DNA of 64,000 nucleotides from Amycolatopsis echigonensis (GTDB lineage Bacteria > Actinomycetota > Actinomycetes > Mycobacteriales > Pseudonocardiaceae): contig NZ_JACJHR010000014.1 in the NCBI RefSeq assembly GCF_014174495.1, positions 62,001 through 126,000 of the forward strand. Reading direction: 5' to 3'. The notes below the pieces were generated by a model, which worked only from the letters and a program-made list of their open reading frames with translations, did not search any database and had not been told where the DNA came from. The position numbers and the translations under genes are program-made. Every line of letters starts with the position of its first letter. Within the stretch, counting starts at the first letter, position 1. This document shows positions 1-9,226 of the stretch, in pieces.

Positions 1-66
1 CGCCAGCGGAAGGCCGCGCACCGCCAGCACCGGAAGCAGCAAAGCCAGATACACGTCGACTCTCAC
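1..66 (-). CDS. M56-family (BlaR1-like) peptidase, N-terminus only
   Basis: Only the first 22 codons are inside the window. The gene starts at a GTG that overlaps the stop of the upstream blaI gene (GTGA overlap), so the two are translationally coupled. The visible residues form a hydrophobic first membrane helix (MRVDVYLALLLPVLAVRG). In actinomycetes a BlaI repressor is very commonly followed by an M56 membrane zinc protease, which is thought to inactivate the repressor. The family assignment rests on this context plus the membrane helix; the HEXXH motif would lie beyond the edge. Confidence 0.7.
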   Translation of the reverse strand, partial: MRVDVYLALLLPVLAVRGLPLA

Positions 67-458
67 CGCCGGCCGCCCTGGGGACGATCGCCCTCGTCGA
101 GCATCTCGCGCAGCGCCGCCGCGTCCTCGGGCCCGAGGGTCGTCACGAACTTCTGCAACGCGGCCCCCCGGTCCCGGGCCTCGCGCAACGCCACGTTCAT
201 CCGTTCGGCAGTGAGCTCGGCATGCGCCCGCCGCGGCGAGTACACGTGCCCGCGCCCCGATGCCGCCCGTTCGGCCAGGCCCTTCTCGTGCAATCTGGTC
301 AGCACGGTCAGCACCGTCTTGTACGAGAGATCCGTCCCCACCGCCTCGTGCACCGCCGCACCGGACAGCGGCGCCGGAGCAGCCCACAGCGCGGCCATCA
401 CTTCCGACTCCAGCGCGCCCGCCGCGCGCCGTGCCCGCGATCCGTCTCCGCCGGGCAT
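63..458 (-). CDS. blaI: BlaI/MecI-family transcriptional repressor
   Basis: A 131-residue protein with a winged-helix N-terminal half (ALESEVMAALWAAPAPLSGAAV, then SYKTVLTVLTRLHEKGLAERAASGRGHVYSP), the standard BlaI/MecI/CopY fold, and a helical C-terminal dimerisation region. The family represses beta-lactamase or PBP genes as a dimer bound to TACA...TGTA dyads and is relieved by proteolysis from a partner M56 protease. That partner follows with a GTGA overlap. The ATG has a GAGGAGG-type ribosome site just upstream. A matching operator lies at 1597-1616 in front of a PBP gene, so that gene is a probable target. No dyad is seen at its own promoter. Confidence 0.93.
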   Translation of the reverse strand: MPGGDGSRARRAAGALESEVMAALWAAPAPLSGAAVHEAVGTDLSYKTVLTVLTRLHEKGLAERAASGRGHVYSPRRAHAELTAERMNVALREARDRGAALQKFVTTLGPEDAAALREMLDEGDRPQGGRR

Positions 459-633
459 GGTCCTCCTCAGTCCGTTCTCGCGGCACGGCCCCGCCCGCGC
501 GCCCGCTCGGCTCGCCGGCCGCGAGCACCACGAGGGTACCTGCCGGACGCCGCCGCCCGGCTGCTGTCGCCGGACGGCGGACCGTCTCCGGGCACCGCCC
601 GGGATTCGTCCCGGTCCTGGAAACGCCCGGGGC

Positions 634-1530
634 TCACCGCTTCCAGACGCCGGTGATCGGCCGGGCGGAAGCGGCCTCTCCGAGCGGTGCCAGGCCGTAC
701 ATGTCCTCGACGGTGCGAAGAACGCTGTAGTGGTCGATCGGCTGGGCGCTGCGCGTCGTGCGCACCATCGGCCCGGACAGGATCGTCGGGATCCGATTGG
801 CGGGGGTCCCGGTGTCCTCGTCGAAGGTCACGATGAGGAGGCTGTTGTGCGCCTGCGCCCACCGGGCGTATCCGGACAGATTCCCGGCCGCCCAGCCGTC
901 TCCCGCGGAAACCGGGCAATCGTGCATGTCGTGGCACATGTCGGGGATCACGAACGACACCGTGGGCAGCGTCGAGTAATCGGCGGGGAAATGCCGATAG
1001 GTCCGGTTCGCGCTGGGCGGCACGTTGCTGAAATCGGGCAAGGGGTTGTGTTTGCGACGGTAGGCGCCGTCAGCCGAGGAACACCCGGCGAATCCGTCGC
1101 GCGGCATGCCTTCCGCGAACCCGGCGAACCGGAATCCGGCATCGGTCAACTGGCTCGCCAGGTTGGGCCGCGCACCGAGGTCCCGCGGGCAGGAATCGTC
1201 GGCGACGCCCTGCGGAGAGCCGGAGAACAACGCCACGTAGTTCGGCTGGCTGGGATGCGCGATGCCGTGCGAATCGGACAGGCTCGCCCCCGCTGCCGCG
1301 AGCGAGGAGAGATAGGGAGCGCCGGCCGCCCCGTCGACCTCGGTCTCGCCCTCGTTCTCGAAGATCGCCACGACGACGTGGTCCGGCCGGGGAAGGCTTG
1401 CCGGAGCAGCGGCGGCTGCCGACGGGTGCGCCCGCGGGTACGGCGTCGGTCCGGACGAGGCGCACCCGGCCAGCAGAAGCAGCGCACCGCCCAGCGCCGC
1501 CGCCCGGCTCACCCGTTTCCCGCGATACAC
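634..1530 (-). CDS. Secreted lipoprotein phosphoesterase (acid phosphatase-like)
   Basis: About 298 residues. The N-terminus is a lipoprotein signal ending in LLLLAGC, so the protein is probably lipid-anchored outside the membrane. The mature part carries phosphoesterase-superfamily (PF04185-like) blocks: IFENEGETE near the start, SQPNYVALFSG, PDMCHDMHDC and FDEDTG, which supply the metal- and phosphate-binding acidic residues. The substrate is unknown; relatives are acid phosphatases and phospholipase C-like enzymes. I chose the GTG at 1530 because AGGAGG sits just upstream and the signal peptide starts cleanly there; an in-frame ATG at 1590 has neither. The gene is divergent from the PBP gene and shares the intergenic BlaI-type dyad. 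Confidence 0.82.
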   Translation of the reverse strand: MYRGKRVSRAAALGGALLLLAGCASSGPTPYPRAHPSAAAAAPASLPRPDHVVVAIFENEGETEVDGAAGAPYLSSLAAAGASLSDSHGIAHPSQPNYVALFSGSPQGVADDSCPRDLGARPNLASQLTDAGFRFAGFAEGMPRDGFAGCSSADGAYRRKHNPLPDFSNVPPSANRTYRHFPADYSTLPTVSFVIPDMCHDMHDCPVSAGDGWAAGNLSGYARWAQAHNSLLIVTFDEDTGTPANRIPTILSGPMVRTTRSAQPIDHYSVLRTVEDMYGLAPLGEAASARPITGVWKR

Positions 1531-1596
1531 CGGACCTCCTCGCCGCACTCCGGACCTGGCATTCGTCTCGCGGTCACGCGGAACACACAAGCACGA

Positions 1597-1616
1597 CTTC
1601 TACAATAATGTAGAAG
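1597..1616. promoter_or_regulatory. BlaI-type operator (perfect inverted repeat)
   Basis: CTTCTACA-N4-TGTAGAAG, perfect 8-bp arms. The CTACA...TGTAG core is the signature of BlaI/MecI operators such as the mycobacterial TACTACATATGTAGTA type. TACAAT within it could serve as a -10 box for rightward transcription. It lies between the phosphoesterase gene and the class A PBP gene, and a BlaI gene is 1.1 kb away. Confidence 0.75.
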
Positions 1617-1750
1617 CGTTGACCGTCAGGAATCGAGCCCATGCCCTCTCTCCCCGCGCCCGGCCCTCACCTCCTCGCGTTCCCGGCAGCGGGAACACGA
1701 CCACGTCGAGCCCGAGGGGACGCCTTCGCCGCGGTGCCGGAGAACCGCTC

Positions 1751-4168
1751 GTGAACCGCCCGTACCCGCCCGGCGAGCCGCCGCACTGGCCCCGCGGCCG
1801 CCACCCGGGGCCGATCCCGCCCCGGCGGTCGGCCGGGCCGGGGCGGCCCGCGGATCCGCGCAACCAGCCGGAGCCGGAACTGCTCACGCATCGGCTGCCC
1901 GCCCCGCCCCCGCTGCCGGCCGCCCGGCCCAGGCCGGCCGGCCCACGCAACCCGCCGCCGCCGAGCGGGCCCGCCCGGCCGCGAGTGCCGCGGAAGAAGC
2001 TCTGGCGGCGCATCCGGCGCGGCCTCTACGTCCTGGCCGGCGTGTGCCTGCTCGGCCCGGTCATCGCCTTCGTCGTCGCGTACCAGTTCGTGCGGGTGCC
2101 CGATCCGACAGCGCTCGCCGCCGCGCTCAACCAGCCGGTCACCCTGTACTACGCGGACGGCTCCGTGATGTACACCAAGACCGGAACCGCAGGCAATCGC
2201 CAGCTGGCCACCTGGGACCAGATCCCGCAGTCGATGAAGAACGCGCAGATGGCCGCCGAGGACGAGACCTTCATGACCAACTCGGGCTTCGACCTCAACG
2301 CGATCGTGCGCACGGTCTGGAACCGGCTCAACGGCGGCACCGGCGGCGGCTCCACCATCGGGCAGGAGTACGTCAAGAAGGCCACCGGCAACGACCAGCC
2401 GACGCTCGCCCGCAAGATGGCCGAGATGGTCGAGTCCTACAAGATGACGAACACCTATTCCAAACAGGACATCCTGACCGCCTACCTGAACACCGTCTAC
2501 TTCGGACGCGGCGCGTACGGGATCAAGGCGGCGGCCAAAGCGTTCTACGGGGAAGACGTCAGCAAGCTCACCAACGAACAGGCCGCGCTGCTGGCCGGGA
2601 TGGTCCAGCTGCCGTCCTACGCGGACAAGCCCGCCTACGAGCAACAGCGCTACCGCTACGTGCTGGGGCGGATGCTCGCCAACCACTGGCTCAGCCAGGC
2701 GGAATACGACTCGGCCGCCTTTCCGGCGCCGATCGCCCAGACGAGCGCGGGATCCGGCCCGGCCCTTTCCCCCACCCGCCAGTACATCGTCGCCGCGGTG
2801 TTCGACGAGCTGGCCAAGAAGGGCCTCCCGGAACAGGCGTTGTCCCGGTCCAGAGCCAAGATCTACACCTCGATCCAGCCCCCCGCGCAGACCGACGCCG
2901 AACACGCGGTCGCGAAGATCACCTCAGCCGACCGCGGCTATCCGCACGAAGGCGCCGCACTGGTTTCGGTCGACCCGTCCACCGGCGGGATCGTGGCGTA
3001 CTACGGAGGGGACGGCTCGACCTCCTACGATCTGGCCAGAACCCCGCAACAGCCCGGTTCCTCGTTCAAGCCCTATGTCCTCGCCGCCGGCCTGCGCACC
3101 GACCCGGGCCGCATCGGGCTGAACACCGTCTACGACGGCAGCGACAACCAGACCATCGACGGGCAATTGGTGCACAACTCCGACGGCGAGGGCGCCAGCC
3201 GGATCACCGTCAAGGACGCCATGACCAAGTCCGTCAACACCGTCTTCTACCGCATGGGCGCGCAGGCCGGAGTCAACAACGTGCGGCAAGCCGCCTGGGA
3301 CGCGGGAATCCCGAAACGCATCACTTCCTCGCTGGGGTCCGCCTTCGACTCGCTCCAGCAAGACGACCCGGTCACCGGCAACGGAACCGGCAGCACCCAG
3401 CTCGGGATCTCGATCGGCCAGTACCCGGTCCGGCCGATCGACCAAGCCCAGGGCTACGCCACCTTCGCGAACGACGGGAAGTACCTCCCGGCGCACTTCG
3501 TCACGAAAGTGACGGACGGGACCGGAAGCCAGCTGTACCGGTTCGACACCGCGGCCGTTCCGGCATTCGGCTCCGACCCCGCCGCCAGCGCCGCGATCGC
3601 GCACACCGTCACCGCGTCGATGACCGACGTCGCCTCGTCGTCCGGCGACGGCTTGCGAGGCGGCCGCCCGAACGCGGCCAAAACCGGAACGGCCCAATTC
3701 AACAACACCGGGCACAACTCGGAAGCCTGGATGGTCGGCTACACCCCGCAAAACGTCACCGCCGTCTGGTTCGGCAACACCCAGCAGCCCGCACCGATCT
3801 ACGGCAACTACCACAACGGCATCGGCTCCGATCACGGCTACGACGTCTACGGACGCGAAGAACCCGGTTACATCTGGCAGGACTTCATGAACGCCTACCT
3901 CGCCGGGCAGCCCGCGCGCGACTTCCCGCCCGCCCCCGCGGGCACCGCCGCCCCGGCCACGACCGGCAACCCGGCGCCGGCCACCTCGAACCAGACCACA
4001 CCGGACACGCCGACGACCGCCCCGGCAACCACGCCCTCCACCACCGCCGCGCCGACCACGTCCGACCAGCCGACGAGCCCGCAACCCACCGCTGCGTGCG
4101 GCCCCAGTTGCCCGACCACCACGCCCGGCCGGCGGCACCACGGTCCGGGTCCGGGCAGCGGCGGGTAA
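1751..4168 (+). CDS. Class A penicillin-binding protein (transglycosylase/transpeptidase)
   Basis: About 805 residues. A proline/arginine-rich cytoplasmic tail (1-90) is followed by one membrane helix (about 93-115), a GT51 glycosyltransferase domain (AEDETF near 169, then GGGSTIGQEYVKK) and a penicillin-binding transpeptidase domain with SSFK near 437, SVN, and KTGTA near 643. The C-terminal 80 residues are Pro/Thr/Ala-rich linker. It polymerises and crosslinks peptidoglycan at the outer face of the membrane. The glycosyltransferase motifs deviate mildly from the usual GGSTITQQ and EDxxFxxHxG. The GTG at 1751 follows a GGAG; the frame is open further upstream to a TTG at 1619, which would overlap the operator region. 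Probably controlled by the BlaI dyad at 1597, implying induction by cell-wall stress. Confidence 0.93.
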   Translation: MNRPYPPGEPPHWPRGRHPGPIPPRRSAGPGRPADPRNQPEPELLTHRLPAPPPLPAARPRPAGPRNPPPPSGPARPRVPRKKLWRRIRRGLYVLAGVCLLGPVIAFVVAYQFVRVPDPTALAAALNQPVTLYYADGSVMYTKTGTAGNRQLATWDQIPQSMKNAQMAAEDETFMTNSGFDLNAIVRTVWNRLNGGTGGGSTIGQEYVKKATGNDQPTLARKMAEMVESYKMTNTYSKQDILTAYLNTVYFGRGAYGIKAAAKAFYGEDVSKLTNEQAALLAGMVQLPSYADKPAYEQQRYRYVLGRMLANHWLSQAEYDSAAFPAPIAQTSAGSGPALSPTRQYIVAAVFDELAKKGLPEQALSRSRAKIYTSIQPPAQTDAEHAVAKITSADRGYPHEGAALVSVDPSTGGIVAYYGGDGSTSYDLARTPQQPGSSFKPYVLAAGLRTDPGRIGLNTVYDGSDNQTIDGQLVHNSDGEGASRITVKDAMTKSVNTVFYRMGAQAGVNNVRQAAWDAGIPKRITSSLGSAFDSLQQDDPVTGNGTGSTQLGISIGQYPVRPIDQAQGYATFANDGKYLPAHFVTKVTDGTGSQLYRFDTAAVPAFGSDPAASAAIAHTVTASMTDVASSSGDGLRGGRPNAAKTGTAQFNNTGHNSEAWMVGYTPQNVTAVWFGNTQQPAPIYGNYHNGIGSDHGYDVYGREEPGYIWQDFMNAYLAGQPARDFPPAPAGTAAPATTGNPAPATSNQTTPDTPTTAPATTPSTTAAPTTSDQPTSPQPTAACGPSCPTTTPGRRHHGPGPGSGG

Positions 4169-4319
4169 GAGCACCGCCTCGCCCGGCCCCGCCGGAGGAT
4201 TGCCGGTGCCGGCGCCTACGTGACGAAGCCGCTGCTCGACGCCCGCATCCTCGCGCTGCCGCGGCGCGCCGCACCGATCCGGCACTGCGACGTCCGCGTC
4301 GGCGATCTGCCCCGATCGA

Positions 4320-5666
4320 TCAGTTCGGGTAGCCCGCCGGTGTCCCTGCGGTCTGCACGGCGTAGCCGGTGGCGCTGCCCGAGCCGCCGAGGGCGGGGCT
4401 GTCCTGGGTGTAGGCGATGTGCGCGAACCCGTTTTGGTCGGTGTCGACGCCGAAGTCGTCGAGCAGCTGACGGCCTCCGGTGCAGCTGACGCCGCCCTCG
4501 CAGATGGCACCCTTGTGCACGGGGACAACCTGGGTGGTCGACCAGCCGCTGCCGGTGTTCTGCGCGAAGTAGACGTACCAGGTCTGCCCGTCGGGGGTGC
4601 CGTAGTAGACGAGGTCGGTGCCCGCGCTGGTGGCGACGTGCCAGGGAAAGACAGCCCGCTTGGAAGTGCTTACCGGACCGGAACAGCTCCAGGTGTCGCC
4701 GTGGTCGGCCGAGGTGGCGACGTAGACGGCGGTGTCGTTGGAGACGACGTAGGACAGGGTGCCGTTCGGTGCGACCGAGACGTTGGGGAAGTTGTGGCCC
4801 AGCCCGGCTGCGCCGAAGGCCGTCGTGCAGGGGATCGGTTTGCTGGTCCAGGTGTGCCCGCCGTCGGCGGAGACGCCGAGGAACGCTTCGTTGAACTCGC
4901 TGCCGGAGGATGAGCTGGGCGCGACGAACGATTGGTAGGCCCAGAAGCCGCCGGACACCGGAGAGGCATTGCGGTGGTCGATCGCCAGGTTGCCGAGTTC
5001 GTTGTTCATTGCTTTGTAGTCGGTGTCCGGGATTACGCGGGCGACGTGCGTGTAGAGAGTGCCGCCGTTGTCGGAGCGAAGTACATCGATGTTGTTGGTG
5101 AGGATGTCGTGGTAGGTCAGCAGCGAGGTGTCGGCGCCGTAGGCGGCGATCCATTCCCGGTCGTCGAGCGGCAAGCCGGCCTGGACCGGGGTTTGGCTGA
5201 AAGTGCGGCCGTTGTCGTCGGACACCGCGACGTTGACCGAGGCGAGGTTCAGGCTCGCGACGTAGATCCGGTAGGTGCCGGCGGCGGATTTCTCCGGTGC
5301 GAAAGCGCTGTCGGTGTCCCCGCCCGACAGGCCGATGCCGCCGATCGCGTTGGGCTGGCCCGCGTAGGTCAGCCCGCACGCGGCCGCGGTGCTCGGGCCC
5401 TGCCAGTACTGGCTGCCGCCGCCGAGGCCGTTCTCGGAGCTGAGCCCCACCAGACCGGCCTTCGACACGTGGATCGACGGCTCGCCGGCCGCGTTGGCGC
5501 CGCACCCGCTCGCACCCGCGTTCTGCACCTGCAACTGACCGGTGGCGAAAGCGGAGCCGGCCGCCTCCGCCCGATGACGGCTCGCCGCTGCCGGTGCCGC
5601 CACTGCCAGGAGGACCGCCGCGGCGAACACCGTCGTCTTGGACAGCCGGTTCTCGGAGTTCCGCAT
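4320..5666 (-). CDS. Secreted BNR/Asp-box repeat protein (sialidase-like fold)
   Basis: A 448-residue protein with a cleavable signal peptide (TTVFAAAVLLAVAAPAAA). The mature part contains several Asp-box turns: SDDNGRTF, SADGGHTW, SADHGDTW and a weaker RSDNGGTLY. These mark a six-bladed beta-propeller as in sialidases and related exo-glycosidases. I cannot place the sialidase arginine triad or the catalytic Asp/Tyr, so enzymatic activity is uncertain; many such proteins are plain propellers. The ATG at 5666 has GGAGGAAACC in front. It is divergent from the S15 hydrolase gene. Confidence 0.75.
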   Translation of the reverse strand: MRNSENRLSKTTVFAAAVLLAVAAPAAASRHRAEAAGSAFATGQLQVQNAGASGCGANAAGEPSIHVSKAGLVGLSSENGLGGGSQYWQGPSTAAACGLTYAGQPNAIGGIGLSGGDTDSAFAPEKSAAGTYRIYVASLNLASVNVAVSDDNGRTFSQTPVQAGLPLDDREWIAAYGADTSLLTYHDILTNNIDVLRSDNGGTLYTHVARVIPDTDYKAMNNELGNLAIDHRNASPVSGGFWAYQSFVAPSSSSGSEFNEAFLGVSADGGHTWTSKPIPCTTAFGAAGLGHNFPNVSVAPNGTLSYVVSNDTAVYVATSADHGDTWSCSGPVSTSKRAVFPWHVATSAGTDLVYYGTPDGQTWYVYFAQNTGSGWSTTQVVPVHKGAICEGGVSCTGGRQLLDDFGVDTDQNGFAHIAYTQDSPALGGSGSATGYAVQTAGTPAGYPN

Positions 5667-5727
5667 GGTTTCCTCCAGCCTCGATGCCAGACGGCCTGAC
5701 AAAGGAGAGGGAACTCGGCGACGACTA

Positions 5728-5739
5728 TGACGTGCGTCA
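5728..5739. promoter_or_regulatory. Short palindrome in divergent promoter region
   Basis: TGACG-TG-CGTCA, a perfect 5-bp dyad between the two divergent secreted-protein genes. It could be a regulator site for either or both. It is too short to be assigned to a family and may be chance. Confidence 0.25.
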
Positions 5740-5801
5740 CCGAATCTGTCGAAGCTCGTTGCCTAACAGCGGGCATGGACCGCATTTCGGGAGGTCTTCT
5801 G

Positions 5802-7625
5802 ATGACGTCGTGTGCGCGCCGAGTGGCCCTGATCGCGGCAGCAGTGCTGTTGACCGCACCTTCGGGAGTGGCTGACGCTACGGCCGGGGCCGGGGCCGGG
5901 GCGTACACCGTGCGCACCCTGCACTTCGACGTGCTGGTCGGGCCCGGCGGGGTGCAGCGCTGCGACATCGTCGGCGACCTGTACACGCCAGCCGACGCCG
6001 GTCCGGGCCACCGCGTGCCGTCCATCCTCACCACCAACGGGTTCGGCGGGTCCAAGGACGATCAGGCCGGAATCGCGCGATACTTCGCCGCGCACGATTA
6101 CGCGGTATTGTCCTATTCCGGCCTCGGCTTCGGCGGTTCGGGCTGCAAGATCACACTGGACGACCCGGATTGGGACGGGCAGGCCGCGAGCCAGCTGGTG
6201 AGCTTCCTCGGCGGCGCCGACGGGATCGCCTACGCGGATGCGGCACACGCGCAGCCGGTCGCGGGCGCCGACTACGTGGTGCGCGATCCGGTGGACCACG
6301 CCGGCCGGACTGACGCCGCGGATCCCCGGGTCGGCATGATCGGCGGTTCCTACGGCGGCGAGGTGCAGTTCGCGGCCGCTTCGGTCGACCCGAGGATCGA
6401 CACCCTCGTCCCGCTGATCACCTGGAACGACCTGTCCTACTCGCTGGCCCCGAACAACACCGATCTCCGCACTGGCGTCACCTCGGCCACCCCCGGGGTC
6501 ACCAAGCTGACCTGGCCGCTGCTGTTCTTCACCGAGGGCGCGGTCTTGGACAGCGCGACGGGCTTCACCAGCGACCCGTCGAGGGTGATCGGCTGCCCCA
6601 ACTTCACCACTGACATCTGCGCGGACCTCGCGGCGTCCGGGACGCTGGGCTATCCGACACCGGACACGCTCGCGCTGACGCGGCATGCGTCGGTGTCCGC
6701 CTACGTCAACCGGATCCGCGTTCCGGTCCTGCTGGCGCAGGGCGAGAACGACACGCTGTTCAACCTCAACGAGGCGGCCGCCACGTACCGAGCGCTCAGG
6801 GCCCAGGGCACGCCGGTGAAGATGATCTGGCAGTCCTGGGGTCACTCCGGTGCCACCCCCGCGCCCGGCGAGCTGGACCTCGCCGGCCCGGACCCGGCCG
6901 CCCAGTACGAAGCCGCCCGCGTGACCAGCTGGTTCAACCAGTACTTGCGCGGCGGCCAGCCGGACGCATACCCCGGATTCGCCTATTTCCGCGACTGGAT
7001 CGACTACACCGGCATCGCCACCCCGGCCTACGGCAGCGCCCCCGCCTACCCGGTGGGCACGGGCATGAAGTTCTTCCTCTCCGGCAGCGGCGACCTGGTC
7101 ACCGATCCGAGCGGTGTCCGGGCCGGGGCACAAAGCTTCCTCACACCCCCGGCCGGATTCCCGACCAGTTCGTCCGGAATCGACGCGTTTTCGCCGAACC
7201 TGCCGCCCGACGAGAATCTCCCTGGGACTTACGCTTCCTGGACCGGCCGCCCACTGGCCGCGCCACTCGAAGTGGTCGGCGAGCCGCAGCTCGAGGTGAA
7301 GGTGCAGGCGCCCACCACGGCGGTCAGCAGCACGCTCGGTCCAGCCGGCCAGCTCGTGCTGTTCGCCAAGCTGTACGACGTGGCGCCGGACGGCACGGAA
7401 AGCCTCGTGCACAACCTGATCGCCCCGGTCCGGCTGTCCGATCCGGCCAAGTCCGCGCGCATCACACTGCCCGCCGTCGTGCACCAGTTCCCGGCCGGGC
7501 ACGCGATCCGCGTCATGCTCGCCAGCGGCGACCTCAACTACCGGGCGGGCCTGGTCGCGGCGCCTGTCACGGTGAGCACCGGAGACACCGGTCAGGTCCT
7601 CACCCTGCCGACCACCGGTCGCTGA
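5802..7625 (+). CDS. Secreted CocE/NonD-family (S15 X-Pro-type) hydrolase
   Basis: About 607 residues. A signal peptide (RVALIAAAVLLTAPSGVADA) is followed by an alpha/beta-hydrolase domain with nucleophile elbow GGSYGG (Ser about 183), LLAQGENDTLFNL carrying the probable catalytic Asp, and SWGHSGA carrying the His. The C-terminal 200 residues form the jelly-roll typical of the X-Pro dipeptidyl-peptidase/CocE family. Members are serine peptidases or esterases; the substrate cannot be read here. The ATG at 5802 follows GGGAGGTCTTCTG; upstream in-frame ATGs at 5775 and 5727 lack such a site. Confidence 0.88.
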   Translation: MTSCARRVALIAAAVLLTAPSGVADATAGAGAGAYTVRTLHFDVLVGPGGVQRCDIVGDLYTPADAGPGHRVPSILTTNGFGGSKDDQAGIARYFAAHDYAVLSYSGLGFGGSGCKITLDDPDWDGQAASQLVSFLGGADGIAYADAAHAQPVAGADYVVRDPVDHAGRTDAADPRVGMIGGSYGGEVQFAAASVDPRIDTLVPLITWNDLSYSLAPNNTDLRTGVTSATPGVTKLTWPLLFFTEGAVLDSATGFTSDPSRVIGCPNFTTDICADLAASGTLGYPTPDTLALTRHASVSAYVNRIRVPVLLAQGENDTLFNLNEAAATYRALRAQGTPVKMIWQSWGHSGATPAPGELDLAGPDPAAQYEAARVTSWFNQYLRGGQPDAYPGFAYFRDWIDYTGIATPAYGSAPAYPVGTGMKFFLSGSGDLVTDPSGVRAGAQSFLTPPAGFPTSSSGIDAFSPNLPPDENLPGTYASWTGRPLAAPLEVVGEPQLEVKVQAPTTAVSSTLGPAGQLVLFAKLYDVAPDGTESLVHNLIAPVRLSDPAKSARITLPAVVHQFPAGHAIRVMLASGDLNYRAGLVAAPVTVSTGDTGQVLTLPTTGR

Positions 7626-8074
7626 GCGCGGGGACCGCTCGCCCGCCGTCCGGGAGAACCGACCGGCTCCGCCCGCGACCACGGACCCGGCTTGCCCGCC
7701 GCTCACGGCCGCCCCAGGTCTGTTCCATGCCGGGCTTCAGACCTCTTCTCCCCCGGTATTCAGCGGTGAACCCGCCGCAGCCGAAAAGCACAAGAATCAA
7801 TTCCGGTGGCCCTGGCCGGGTTTCTTCTCGTGACTGACCCGGATCCGAGAGCGGGCGTCCCTTCGCCCGGACGACGCGGGAGACGACAGCCGGGACTCGG
7901 CGTCGACGCCGAGGACGAAGACCGTTTCGATCGGAGGGTCAGCGAGCCCCCGTCGCGCAGCGCCCCGGCCGCTTTCCCGATGTCGCCAGCCGCCGCGGTC
8001 GCCCGCACAGCCTTCACCAGTCCGGTCCGGGTGCCGTCCTCCGGCAGGCACGCACAGCCGCCCGCGACCCTCGG
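7626..8074. other. Intergenic, no recognisable gene
   Basis: Tail-to-tail gap between the S15 hydrolase and the MEDS-domain gene. Short reading frames exist on both strands, but their products are Arg/Ser/Pro-rich with no family signature and no convincing ribosome site. No strong hairpin or promoter is visible. Confidence 0.4.
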
Positions 8075-9001
8075 TCACCCGGCGGCGAACCGGGCCTCGA
8101 CCGTCGACCCGGCCGGGTCGGAGTGCATCCGCACCAGGTCCGCGAGATGGTTCACCAGCAGCAATCCGCGGCCGCGGACCTGGTCCGGCGGAGCCGGGAG
8201 GCGGCCGGCCATCGGATCCGCCAGCCACCCCTCGTCCCGGACCTGGCACACCAGTTCGCCGTCCGCGAACCCCAGCCGCACCACCGCGGATCCGCTGCCG
8301 TGCTCCACGCTGTTGACCGCCAGCTCCGACACCGCCATCACCGCGTCCTCGACCCGGTCCTCGGGCAGGCCGTGCCGCCGCGCCGTCTCTGCCGTCACCA
8401 GACGGAGGTCGCCAAGATCGGGTTCGGCGACGGCAAAGGACCGCGCGCCGAGCGGCGGCGGCAGCTCACGGTTGTAGTCGGCGACCACCGCGTCGGGCGC
8501 GTAATCGCCGCTCTCGCGCCACTCCCCCGCGCCCTCGATCAGCCAGGGATGCGTCCGGAGAGCATCCGCCAGCTCGGTCGCGCCCAGCGCTTCGGCGTCG
8601 TAAGGACACAGGATGGTCGCCCACCGGCCATGGAAAGCCAGGTTGATCAACGCCTCGTGCTGAGCGCACGCCGGATACTCCGCCGACGACCGGCCCGCCC
8701 AGACCGGCTCCCCGACGATCCGCACATGCTCGTCCGGATGCGCGTCGGCGAACGCGCGCAGCACGCCCGGAATGATCCGCCCCGGGTTGCGGCCTGCCTC
8801 GGTCATGTCGACCAGCAGCGCCCGATCCGCGTCCGCACCCAGCTCGGCCCGCACCAGGTCCACGTGCTCCGGCGGCGCGGCGACCGCTGCTGGCTCGTCC
8901 GCGGCCAGCCCGTCCCGGACGAACGGGACGACGCCCGCCAAGAACTCGGCGGCACCCCGGTAGAACAGCGCCGGATGCAGGAACGCTCGGGCCCGCATCA
9001 C
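8075..9001 (-). CDS. MEDS-domain sensor with anti-sigma-like ATPase domain
   Basis: About 308 residues in two parts. Residues 1-165 match the MEDS domain (LFYRGAAEFLAGVVPFVRDGLAADEPAAV... ILCPYDAEAL), found next to methanogen and actinomycete sensory regulators. Residues 175-308 form a HATPase_c_2 domain as in RsbW-type anti-sigma factors, with N-box ELAVNSVEHGSG and G-box GRGLLLVNHLADLV. Such proteins probably phosphorylate or sequester an anti-sigma antagonist in a partner-switching network. No sigma factor or antagonist lies next to it. The start is GTG-ATG in tandem (9001 or 8998) and no clear Shine-Dalgarno is present. Confidence 0.85.
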   Translation of the reverse strand: MMRARAFLHPALFYRGAAEFLAGVVPFVRDGLAADEPAAVAAPPEHVDLVRAELGADADRALLVDMTEAGRNPGRIIPGVLRAFADAHPDEHVRIVGEPVWAGRSSAEYPACAQHEALINLAFHGRWATILCPYDAEALGATELADALRTHPWLIEGAGEWRESGDYAPDAVVADYNRELPPPLGARSFAVAEPDLGDLRLVTAETARRHGLPEDRVEDAVMAVSELAVNSVEHGSGSAVVRLGFADGELVCQVRDEGWLADPMAGRLPAPPDQVRGRGLLLVNHLADLVRMHSDPAGSTVEARFAAG

Positions 9002-9226
9002 GGACGCCGCGCGGGCAACGACGATTCCTCCGAGCGCATCACGATCACTTCCTCACCGCCGCCACCCTGCCGGCAAGCTCGGGTCACTATGCCCAACGCT
9101 ATCCCTCCCTGCCAGGTCGACGCACGGTCGAAGCGAACGTGCCGGTCATTTCGGCAAGCCGAATTGGCCCCGGTTCGGCACTTTGAGCTCTAGCGATGGT
9201 TGAGGTGAGGTCCCGGCAGGCGACAC

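Noticed and set aside
211-1608. 465-residue plus-strand frame over blaI and the phosphoesterase
   Set aside because: Antisense to two supported genes and of low complexity.
2044-4332. 762-residue open frame within the PBP gene
   Set aside because: Out-of-frame shadow of the penicillin-binding protein; the PBP motifs are in the other frame.
5728-5739. CRP/cAMP-type site
   Set aside because: The TGACG-TG-CGTCA palindrome is shorter and different from the TGTGA-N6-TCACA consensus.
5763-7706. 647-residue open frame antisense to the S15 hydrolase
   Set aside because: No motif, no ribosome site, and fully overlapped by a well supported gene.
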